In this document: positions 47,396-58,201 of the stretch, piece after piece
How positions within the stretch are numbered: the first letter of the stretch is position 1
How the letters are laid out: each line of letters opens with the position of its first letter
Assembly (NCBI RefSeq): GCF_019649055.1
Contig: NW_026570222.1
Location: forward strand, 2,542,001-2,606,000
Reading direction: 5' to 3'
DNA from: Paramacrobiotus metropolitanus
Lineage: Eukaryota; Tardigrada; Eutardigrada; Parachela; Macrobiotidae
Length of the DNA stretch: 64,000 nucleotides
Made by a program: the position numbers and the translations under genes
Notes under the pieces: generated by a model
Told to the model about the DNA's origin: nothing
Seen by the model: only the letters and a program-made list of their open reading frames with translations
The model's database searches: none

Positions 47396-49910
47396 CTAAC
47401 GATCCACTTCCCCGAAGACGATATCCAGTGCCCCGATGATGGCCACAATGTCGGCCAACATCTGTGCTGCTTGCCGATATGATTGATGGCCGCGAGATGC
47501 GTGAAGCCGGGCGCCTTGATTTTACAGCGGCATGGGGCGGCTGGTGCCGTCCGACACCAGGTAGATCCCGAACTCTCCTTTGGGCGCCTCCACGGCGGTG
47601 TAGGTGAAGCCGGGCGGGGCTTGGACGCCTTCGGTGTACAACCTTGAAATGATGGATTAAGGCCTCCACCGATTCCTGCAAACAGCAGATTTTTTCCAGT
47701 GAACCGGGTTATCATGGCATAAGTATTATGCAAAAGTATGAAAATGTGAAAGCCATACTGGCGCTGTTCTGTGAACGTACGTGCGGAATACTTAAACATA
47801 GCGAAAATAAGAGAGGAGGCGACGAAAATAGCGACCGTTAAGTAAGCTGCAGTATTCACAGAATTTCACGGAAATTAAAATCGTGAATCGAAAAACTTCA
47901 CATACCATTACACACTCAAACAGTGTGCAGATGTGCTTTCACTGGGTAATACGGACATGCTAATGAGATCACATTCGGTGACCAAGTGAAAGCCTCCTCA
48001 AAATGGGATTCTCTTAGCACCGTTTTGACCGAACAAGCTCATGAGAAATAACCTATCGGCTTCGATACGTGCTGTCAGAACATCCACATACTATCGTAAT
48101 ATGCTGCCGAATACTTACATTACCACTAACGTTGCGCATCTAAATAATTGTTTTAATTATATGCCTTTCTACTTCATAAAATTATTTGTGCACTAATTTG
48201 ACCAATTTACCCATTTTACAAGAAACCACCATGCACCGTACGACACGGTCGTAAGCATACCTTCATTACCTTTCGAGAGGGATGCACCACCTTGTATCGT
48301 CCACTTTGATCTCGCCAGGTGGCATTTTATTCAGGCACTGATGGATGATCCGCAGCGACTGGCGCATTTCCTCCACGCGCACCAGGTAGCGATCGTAGCA
48401 ATCCCAGTGTGAACCGATGGGAACATCAAACTCCACTTGATTGTATGCATCGTACGGCTGCACTTTACGCAAATTTCTTTTGATGCCGGATCCTCGTACA
48501 TCGCACCACTGTAAGAACGAATTCACAAGTTTTCATGTCAGCATAATTCTTGCGAGTATTTAATTCGGAATGAAACAGTATGATTTCAAGGAATGTGTGC
48601 GTACGACTTAAATGTGTATGCACTACGTATGAGTTAAATTAAGGTGCAAAACTATACCAATCTTTCCAACATTGTCAATTCTTCTCGTAGCTCTAAAGAA
48701 ACTGAAACATGCAATGCCAGCAAAACATCAAAATCAACGAGACACACCTCATCTCATAAGCAAGCGCGTCCTCCGCCGACACCGTTCCAGTGCCGACAGT
48801 TCGGGCTTTCCAGATACGATTACCAGTAAGGAAATCTTCCAGTTCATCCAGGCGTTGGTTATACTTAATAGCCCAGTCGTAGATGTCATCCGTCAATCCC
48901 AACGGCAAATCGTACTGCACTCCACCGGGACAAGCATAATTCGCGTGCATCCGGGCGCCGGATAATCGTTCAAAAATTCACACAACTAAAAGGGTGCAAA
49001 CATTTATCAGTGCCATTCTTGCTTTGCTTTTTCCACCTGTTACAGTACTCATAAGAAAACTAATTAGATTCATATTAATTACAATAAAATTACAGTACAC
49101 TGCAGTTCCTCACTTGCTGTTGTTATTAAATCAGCGACGTCGACTTATTGCAGAATAATATGTAAGTACCTTTTCGCATTCCTCAAACAACCAGAAAAAG
49201 GCGTCATTGCTCTGATATTCAGGGCATGCGTATTGTAATTTAAAATACGAGTAAGTTCTCCGAATAAAACTGCAGAAAAACCCAGCACATTTTAACACTT
49301 ATGGAGAACGGTGTTACAGTAACCAGTAATGTACGTTGAAAGATCTGTTAGAAAGTAACAAAAAATGCTCTATTCACTTTTGGAAAGCGAAAGAAATTAA
49401 CAAAAACCCACCTATAATCCATTCCGCACGGATGGGAATACCGAATACCGATATGGGAATACCGGAATATCGATATTTAATAATTTCTCAATAGCCAGGG
49501 AGAAGCACTGCTCATTGCACAACATGGACACGTAATCCAGACGGTCCATGTACGTCAGGGCCTGCATGTAGGTTTTACACTTGATTAACTTCTCCGTGGC
49601 GCGATGCAGCAACCCAATATGGGGATCAGCCCGCACCACCGTCTGCAAGAAAAACATCCATACAAATTTTAAAAATTCACGCTGTCCAAAAATGCTTGCA
49701 TAGCCAGCAAATCGGGTATTTCCTGTACAGCATGTCTGGACGACAGCAAAAAGACATTGTGCTAAGGCAGATACGAAGCATAACGCAAAAGAATTAACCC
49801 GCCTTTCCGTCTAACTCCAAAACCAAACGTAATACACCGTGCGCTGCGGGATGTTGCGGGCCCAAATTGCGGGATATTGCGCATTTTCTTCTCCACAGGA
49901 ACAGTCGCCA
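47396..49910 (-). pseudogene. NDUFS2: NDUFS2 (complex I 49-kDa subunit) pseudogene
   Basis: Segments of NDUFS2 occur in order on the minus strand with intron-like gaps. They include [20 protein letters not shown] (~49.84 kb), [19 protein letters not shown] and [13 protein letters not shown] (49.4-49.65), LFGELTRILN and AMTP (~49.25), [13 protein letters not shown] and [10 protein letters not shown] (48.75-48.97), [32 protein letters not shown] and [10 protein letters not shown] (48.3-48.5), and [28 protein letters not shown] and DIVFGEVDR with stop at 47396. Frame is lost at least eight times (near 49.88, 49.20, 48.97, 48.50, 48.30, 47.64, 47.53 and 47.46 kb). A few codons are deleted after TRILN, a ~21-bp duplication follows KLLNID, and invariant residues are altered (SRGDCYDRY to SHWDCYDRY). 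NDUFS2 is essential, so a working copy should exist elsewhere. Retained introns indicate a DNA-level duplicate, not a retrocopy. Confidence 0.85.
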
Positions 49911-51199
49911 CTGCAACAGCCCGTTCCATTACTTAATATTCACAACAAAACATCACCACAGGCATAGATGCGCTGCCTATATGGGCTTACTGCTGGTGGA
50001 CACGATATCATGTTTTCCCAAGGCGAGAGGCTTATCTTCAGGCTAATTTAAAATAAGAATCCCAACAAATCTTGACGGCCACAAGAAAACCGTGTGTGGT
50101 TTATCTAAGTTTAGCATCACTTTCCAGTTTCCACTGTGTGGGTCGGGCACTCTACAAAAAAAGCGGAACAATTAGTTCTAACAAGCAGGCTTTTGTATTC
50201 GAGGGAGAACGGCTTTGGTTGTGCATTTGAAAACCTAAAGAATGAACAAGAAAGAAATGTCTTTAATAAAGCACGCCACCGTGCCACTTTAACCTGTCTC
50301 AGATCAACTATCCAGCCTTATTCTACAGAGCAGGTTATGGCAACTCATAAGATACTGCAGCCTATTACGACGGTTGACAAATTAAATTCTCTAATTGTGA
50401 ATAGAAAATAAATGAGTCAATGCCCAGGCCATCTGACTCTCAAATGAGGATGACGGTATTACACGGCTTTCTCCTACGCGAAGCCGAAACGTACTGCACC
50501 GCACTTACGGAATAGTATCCCGTCCACATGTCCCTCGCCTGACCGAGAGACACAGGCCACAGGTTCCGCAAAATGTCGCGACTCGCGAGAAATATGATTG
50601 CCGAATAGCAATATTGGTTGCGGTTGGCAGAGCTGCCTGTCGAAACTCCGTGTTAATGAAACTGAAGAATCTGTAACCGGAGCGCGCAATATAATACAAA
50701 TGCGTGTTGGGACATCCAATTTACACCGACATAACATGAAACAAAATTTAGAACGAAACTCACAACGATAGGCGCTTTTCTGCCATACAATCGTAGGGCT
50801 CAACCCATGATATCGCCTGCGGTTTACACTGCTGGAAAGAAACCTGAAGAAAATAAACATTATCTTTCGGATACTGAGATATGATACGTATAATCTGGTA
50901 TACCTTCCACACTTTACAGCGCAGGATTACGTAACTAAGCTTTACGATACAAATGTTGTAATTTTTTACAAAGCACTTAGTAATCGTAAAAAAAACACAG
51001 CCGGTACTTTGCGATTGCTTTATGCGGCTAGTTGTTTCGAAAACGGCTCGGTTTACATGTTCAGCAATGCATTATTAATCAGGTGACAGACAGAACATTT
51101 TGTGCAAAGTACGGTAATTCATTCACGCAGAGTTACAATGGAGGCTATAACACTGCAACAGACAGATCGTATGCAGCAGCTCGCAAACGCGAGCGCCAA
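49911..51199. other. Region upstream of the NDUFS2 relic, no gene assigned
   Basis: It may hold the eroded N-terminal part of the NDUFS2 relic, but I could not recognise it. No intact gene is visible on either strand. Confidence 0.35.
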
Positions 51200-51600
51200 C
51201 TATTTTAACGCGCAATGGCGCTAACCGGCTCGGGCGAGCAAGACGTTCAACAGAACCAGACTAAGAGAATTCTAAACAGGTAGCAAGCATCTCTAGGGAA
51301 GGCGCCAATCCTCTGCTTCGACTGATCTCCCTGTCTCCTTCCATTTGGCACGATTGGTGCTGCGGACATCACAGGCTTTTCAGTCCGGCCGTTACTGAGT
51401 AGCCAGGGTGGTTGTGATCCTCCATCTCCCGTCTCCGTGGTGGTATTGCTGCCTCAGCCAAGCACTTCGCACACAGGTAGGCCGTGCACTCGCAGCCTGA
51501 ACTCAGAGTGGTCACCCATCTAAGTCCAAACCGCGCTCGTTGTAGGCTATCTTTCAAAACCCGAAGGTTCATCCATCTAGCCACAACGAGTGTGCCCGAC
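51200..51600 (-). repeat. Possible SINE-like repeat with 5S rRNA-like segment
   Basis: On the minus strand, bases 51531-51510 read GTTTGGACTTAGATGGGTGACC, close to the internal control region of 5S rRNA (consensus TTAGTACTTGGATGGGTGACC). The surrounding ~350 bases are more GC-rich than the neighbourhood and non-coding. 5S-derived segments occur in SINE3 elements and in some LINE 3' ends. No full 5S gene is present. Borders are approximate. Confidence 0.4.
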
Positions 51601-51946
51601 AACTAACACTAACAGTAAGTACTAACGTACTAACAGTAAGTGTTCTTTCAAGAATAACCGTCCGCATAGCTGATGACGCACAGAATTAGCTGAGCAGAGA
51701 TAATTCACTGTTTTAAACTTTTAATGATTATTATTTATTTGTGTACGTTTTCAACACAAGTACACTCACTAGAGTTAACAAGTTTGAGAGAAAACTAAAA
51801 CGCCAAACATTTAAAATGTTCGTATGGAGTAGGCTACTTGAAAGTCAACAACATTACAAACAAAACTTAAAAAGGCCCATGCAGCAAGTCACATTATGCA
51901 CGAGTTGATGTACTACTTGCCAGTCTACTTACCGACGCGATTTCTT

Positions 51947-53754
51947 TCAGTGGAAATGTTCTTCTAAAAGTTCTTTCGCTGCTTGAAAAACATTAATTCC
52001 ATAAAATCCATCACTCGCTCGCACATCCATATTCGCCCTTATGAAATCAGCTTCAGCAGGAAAGCTACTGATGATGTCCATTACCGGAACAGCATCTCTA
52101 GAATGAGCCACTTGATTCCTTATAAAGTCCGGAAAATCTTGAGGCGCATCCACATCTGTTTCAGGCAGCTCGTCACCTGCCGTTAATAGTTGCTGCAGCG
52201 GAAAACCTTTTAACCCTTTTTCATGGCAGCCGAGTATAAAAAGTTGTCTTGGAGAACGCTCATGCTCCGTCCGGAGTTTGTGATTATTAAAAAACTCAGT
52301 AAACTGATTCAGCTGATCTTGAATCCTGTCCAAGTAGACTAAATGCAGAATCATCATGTCCCGAGGATTTGTATAATCCAAAATCCCCATATTTTCCATA
52401 TGGATGAATACAGACCGAAATAACTTGATAACAACGCGGCCAAGGTCTCTCCACAGCCGTTCTATCCGTTGATTGTGAACCGATGGTCCCATTATAATAC
52501 TCGCGCGATTTGGTCCCATATAGTGTTCCATCCAGCGTGCAACTCCAAAATTTTCCCCTAATTGAAATATATTTTAGAGAGCAGTTATATAACCGGCAAA
52601 CTTAAAACGTGAAATCGTATTGTACCAAAAAAGCGCTGTAGCAAAAACCAAAAGGGTGAAAATTATGACAAAAATCAAAATTTTACTTTAAACGCATTTT
52701 CACCTCCGCAATCGCTTCTCACTCTAGAAGGCGCACCCCACTCTTCCGCACCAGACAGGAACGCTTCCAGCACTGTACTAGCTCGATTGTTCGTTGCAAC
52801 AATGAGAGAAATAATCGTCCTGGAATATCCGTCTATAATTCCATGTATAACGAATCCCCAGCGAACCAACTTGTGATTCCCATCCATGTGCCATAAAGCG
52901 TTCGGACCAGGATTAGAATATACTCTTCGGGGAACAAAAGTGAGATATCTGTTAGCAACTCCGTACGGATCAATTCTTCGCAACGATGAAAGTATTCTCC
53001 TGCGCTGGATGTACAATCCTCCAGTCTTAAGCTGTCCAAAAATATAACGGTATCCGACATTTGGAAATGATTCCAAAATTCCCGCAATCAATAAATCCAA
53101 ATCAGCATCACTAATCGTTGAAAACTACAATTAAAACGAAAGATATTACAACCGAGGGCAACTGAAAACAGTTACAGCAGTTCACAATCAAGTAGTTCTT
53201 TAATAGCTTGTTCGGCCAGTAAACAGCCTGTCAAACTATGCACCAGTGCAAGCTTACCTTTTTATTTAAACCAGCTTCTGCCAATCGCTGCTTAACTGTC
53301 GTAACTCCAACTCCATAAAACCGAGCTATGTCCTTCACTGTAAATCCTTCAGATCGCAAACCAGCCAAATCATCCTCGGGAATAAAAAGTCTTCCATACG
53401 AATTAGTGCACTCAGTTAAGGCAAAACAGATTTCGTCCCATCTTCGTCTTCCTGCAGTCGAAGTCGTAAAGCACTCGAGCAATCAATAAGTGTATCGAAC
53501 AGCTCCTGAGCCCTCCGCTCCTCCGGTAAATTGTCGCAAATATCACGCGTATATCTGCTAGACGAAACATTCAAGTACAAACAAAAATATTGTGAAACCG
53601 TTGCGGCGTTGCTGTTCAGAACTTACCCGAGTAAATAATCAACTTGTGTCAACGCTCCGTCAACACCATCTTGATCGTGGTCCCCATCCTCAGCTGAAAG
53701 AAACCGCTGAGCTCGTCTTACGACCGAATCCGCAAAGATATAAAATTGATCCAT
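51947..53754 (-). pseudogene. IS3/retroviral integrase-like transposase, one frameshift
   Basis: Four exons: 53754-53627, 53557-53258, 53124-52704 and 52557-51947; about 486 residues if one lost base in exon 2 is allowed for. Exon 2 shifts frame near 53455 and then encodes a helix-turn-helix (GFTVKDIARFYGVGVTTVKQ). Exons 3-4 encode an rve-type integrase core: first Asp in LWHMDGNHKL, second Asp in RSDCGGEN, Glu in HNQRIERLWRDL, with IIDGYSRTIISL between. The donor GGAG|GTGAAA joins exons 3 and 4 to give SDCGGENFGVARWMEHYMG. This arrangement fits the IS3EU-type eukaryotic DNA transposons. The frameshift and the absence of an obvious partner inverted repeat beyond 51.9 kb suggest a dead copy, unless the shift is a sequence error. 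The 428-bp repeat just upstream is probably its terminus. Confidence 0.72.
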
Positions 53755-54010
53755 TTTTGTTCTCTCAAGGTTCACTACGAAAAACCAAATAAATCTTCTA
53801 GAAAACAGAAAAGATAAAAGACTGTCAACATTGCTATTTCCAGCCAGACTGAAACTATATTCCAGTAGTTTGGGAAAACTCCAGCAATACAACACAAATT
53901 CCATTAAACCACCGCAACTGGTCCGGTGGAAATGGAATTGGAACCGGAAAAAAATTTAAAGTCCGAATAACAGGTTTCCGGTGCACGCGGTGGCGATCAG
54001 AGTCACTCCT

Positions 54011-54437
54011 TTCGGTGCACGGGGCGGCGGTTACATATTGGAAATCATTGATTGTCGATCGTTGATTTTTAAACACTGAACTTAAATCAAGTGATTGAAA
54101 ATCAGTAAAGTGCAGTCTTTGCTGAAGCAAAATCAGTGGTACAAAATCAACGATTGATAATCATTGATTCTAAATCAATGATAGAAAATCATTGATGTCA
54201 GTTCACGCTACTGAAAATCGTTGAATGAAAATCACTGAACTTAAATCAATGGTTGGAAATCACGGTGTCGAAAAATCATGACTTGGAAATCAGTGATTCG
54301 CAATCATTGATGTAAAAATCATTGATTTCAAATCATGGTGTTTGAAAATCATCGATTTGTAATCGTTGATTTCAAGACAAAGAATTTGAAATCAAAGTTT
54401 AAAATCAACAAAACTCGCGGCCATTCGGAATTCCATA
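54011..54437 (+). repeat. Right copy of 428-bp ATCATTGATT-type repeat
   Basis: Reverse complement of 37710-38137, with occasional mismatches. The inner edge (TTCGGTGCACGGGGCGGCGG) faces the transposase start 257 bases away, and the outer edge ends CCATTCGGAATTCCATA. The body has roughly two dozen imperfect AATCATTGATT words that could each pair with one another. Confidence 0.85.
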
Positions 54438-57400
54438 GACTGAAGTCTGGGTGAACTATGAAAGAAAGATGGTTCCGTCACTTCCGTGTGCTGCACCTTT
54501 GTCTCACTGAAGTGTCTGAGTAAAAAAGTGGCAAAAACCGCAATCTCATTAAATTTTTCGATTTCATTCACTGCATTTCGAATTAAATCATCGTTTTTGA
54601 ATCTACAGCCGTACTACTATAACCAAATACTTACGTATCAAACTCTGCAACGCTGGATATGAATTCTGAAAATTTCAAATAATTTAACTTATTGTTAAAT
54701 AAAGTTCCTCTGAGTCTGCGCATATGCCAAGTTGCCAACAACATCTGCGATTAATTACAACACTTATGCAAAAACCACGCGTACTGGTACAGTACAGAAG
54801 CCGCCGTGCCGGCAGCTTTGTCAGTGTGTCCCCAACTCAAACTGCCCAACAGATCTTTTATGAGTGTGGACATACCGAATTATACCGATGTACTGTTTAT
54901 GCCGCCGGAAATGGAGACCTTGAAGTGGAAGAGATTTACAATCACTGATCGTGATGGCATACTTTAAGTTACTTACCTTTGCGCGTTGCAGAGCAGGTTT
55001 ACTGCAGGCTTGCTTAATTCTCTCTGAGTTTACAATCTCTCTTTCTCTCTCGGATTATATGATTGCGCTTCTTATCAGTTATGAGTCGCCATGTACTGCC
55101 GGATAAACTTAGCAGACAGAGAGATACCAACCTTACGCACGCTGGTGTGTGTGGTGACTAATGGTCACACACAAGTGAAATGGCTTTTCGCCACTCGCTC
55201 TAGTACAATTTGGAAGCATGCGCATAATGCAAGCAGTTCCAAATAGATGGAGACGGAGGAAGTACCTGCGACCTACGTTTTGAATTGTGTTTGCATCTAA
55301 TATCAGCCAAATATTACGATATATATTCACGGTATTTTGCATTGCTGTGCATTCCTGCATGTTGTTATTCAACGATTATTAGCTGTCCGTTAGCCTTTCT
55401 TCTTTTCTGTCGTAATGGGCATGGAGCAGTTGTAACTGTGCAAAGGGATCTTTGTGGTCGCCTGCGCACGCTGGCAGCGCATGAATAGCCCAGCCAGCAG
55501 TAAATTCCTTCCGGAACATCATCCCATCCGCTTTCATCCACAGATTTAGTTCCACATCCCAATCGATTGGCCTGTCTACGACGCTGCACTGGCGGTTCTT
55601 TGATTGCATCCATTGACAGCCGCGAACGGCTATAGTTGAGACAGACAAGTAAGTTTTATCCCCCTATCGACTTTGAGGAGAAAATTACTTGTACTGTTTT
55701 GATTAAAGAGTGCTGGAACCGAGTGTACTCTCTCAAAGCAGGCTTTGTCCGCGTATCTCCAAATTAGCACACATCATTTAATACACATTTACACGCGAAA
55801 TCTGTTGACGAAATTTATTATCTCTCTGGTTTGTGAACTGATTTAACTTGTACTTGGAAGTACGGATTTGTTTCCATGCGGATTAAGCACCACCGATTCC
55901 GAACTTATTTTTGATTGTGCATTTTATATTAATTCTGGCCAATATTTTTTCGCCTTTGCTGCTTATGTGCATTTGGATGTAATCAGTTCATTGATACAAG
56001 TGCAGAGCCGTAAACTTTGCAATTCTGCATCGGTTGCATCCACTTGCTGACTTGCATGTGATGAAATGCCATCATTTAATTTGCAGCCAGACGAAATAGG
56101 TCGAGGACGTCGATAAAGGACAGATAGTTATTAACGACTGAGTAGCAGAAAATTATCATCCTTCTCGGCACTGTACCATAATTGCTGTATTCACCTGCGA
56201 CATGCATGACTGCAGTTGAATTTGATTAGAACGGAGAGCCAAAAAGGAGAAAAGGGAGTGCAGCACTTATTGAGTGCAAACCTTTCGTAAATTAAAGGTA
56301 AAGCCGTAAAAAAGCGAAGATTTTGCGTTAAAAATTTTAAATACATTACTTCTAGTAATCCTAAGTACGCATTTCTATCACTGATTCACCGGTCCTTATA
56401 CATTTGCTGCAAAACTAATTCTTTGAAAAACACGTTTGTTTCGAATTCGAAATGGCCAAATTCTGATCCGTGAACCTAAAGGCTACACTAGTTTATTAGT
56501 GCGCATAGTGGACTTCGAAAGTAGTAAAGCCTTCTAAAGCGTTCAAAAATATTTTTAAAAATTTATTTACGATTAGTACTACTACTTACCTATTTCTCCC
56601 GTGTTAGGTTTATATGGTACATATGTCAGTTTCTGGACGCTAGAGCCGCTGGCAGTGTCACATATCACTTGGATAAATTGGGTTAGTAATTGGCTCCGTA
56701 AATTGAAATGGGTAATAATACGAAGCACGATCACTGCAAACTGCAACACTTCGCCGTATCACATACGGACCTTGGTACGGTAGAAAATACAGTACGAGTA
56801 CTTATGTGGTATTAAAGCACTAAGCAGTCTATAAAATTATCTGAAAGAAAATTGATTTTGTTGAAAAAAACGGTTGTTTCAGAACATTACAAATCAAGAC
56901 AACCTCGACCTTGCAGCGTAGTGTGTATTTATATCGCCTGAAATCTGACCATTTCTGAGGTTAAAAACAGTAATACGTAATTATTATTTTGAAATTTTCA
57001 GTATGGAAGTATACTTTATGCTAACAAGTAAACCAGACGTGTAGGACTTATAAGGAGTACAATTATCACAATTTTTAGTACAACGTACATCCAATTTTTT
57101 AAGTATTTATTAAACTACAGAGTGATATTGTGTACTTACAATAGATCCGGACTATCCGGTTCGCCTTACCGTACGATACAACGATTACACGATGTATTTA
57201 CCTGCAAAATAAGTTGTTACCACTTCCCAAAGTCTGCTACCACTTCCCAAATTAATCAGAATAGACTTGCTTTGATCACTTTGATGAGATCAGTATTAAA
57301 AAATTTTATACTTTGTAGTTAACGTGCCTACAAAGTATTACGTTCGAGGCTTCAAGCTAATTTAAGTAATACTAATAAGTAATAACCATGAACTTGCAGA

Positions 57401-58201
57401 ATATTTCTGTGCAAACTACGGATGCAGCTCACAAGTCAGTGCTGCAGCAGTCCGAGATTTCTCATGGATTCTCATGAGAAATCTCGGTTTATTACGCGGT
57501 GGTGTTTAGCAATCCAAGCCCATCCCAGGAACGCCTGAATTGAACGCCTTTGTTCAAGCTTTTGTTCGCGCAAACAAAAACAAGCTCGTGGTGTATCCAG
57601 ATCAGATGAACTGCAATTTTAGAAGCCGCAGTAGTGAATCCTCATCGTCGTCATCTGATTTCGATCTCGAAAGTGGCTCCGCCGTGAGAACAATGAGTTC
57701 GAGTCGTTAGGGCAACTTTAGGACCAGATTAGCGAATGTTAAATTTTCGTGTTACAGTTACACATTTCGATGATTGTTGGTTGTTGCTCATGCTGGCGCA
57801 GGCGGTCGAAAATACGAGAAGCAGTTTGAGTTGTGGAACTAAAATATTTTAGCCTGCTGACAGCTGGCTGCTGCATTAAATTTTAACGCCTGCAGATTTT
57901 TCCTATTTTTTTCCATCTCTTGTTTTTCGTTTTCCATCCAGCTGCTGCCGTCTGTTGATACAGTATTTTTTGAGATTATTCGTACTACTAGTATATTGTT
58001 AGTTTGTTACCATCAGTATTTTCGCAAAATCCAGTCACTTCGTCATTGCAGTTTGCAACAGTTCTAGTTGACTCGATTGTTAACCTTTCGTTCTTTCTGA
58101 CTTTCCGTGAAGCGTTCGCGTGCAGTACAGAGTACACTGTTCACTAGTGTTCCGACTCGTGAAATCTGTTATCTCCCTCGCTCGAGGGATTCTCTCTGAA
58201 A
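54438..58201. other. 3.8 kb upstream of beta-catenin, no recognised gene
   Basis: No homologue found. A minus-strand open stretch at 55379-55648 follows an acceptor-like AACTATAG and reads DRPIDWDVELNLWMKADGMM, but I cannot assign it. A perfect hairpin lies at 57452-57487. The right end should contain the beta-catenin promoter and 5' UTR. Confidence 0.4.
57452..57487. repeat. Perfect 15-bp stem hairpin
   Basis: Arms CCGAGATTTCTCATG (57452-57466) and its exact complement (57473-57487) flank a 6-base loop. It lies about 700 bases upstream of the beta-catenin start and could be a structured RNA or a regulatory site. Confidence 0.85.

Noticed and set aside
54724-54948. 74-codon plus-strand frame
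   Set aside because: No recognisable domain, no supporting splice sites and no conservation that I can see.
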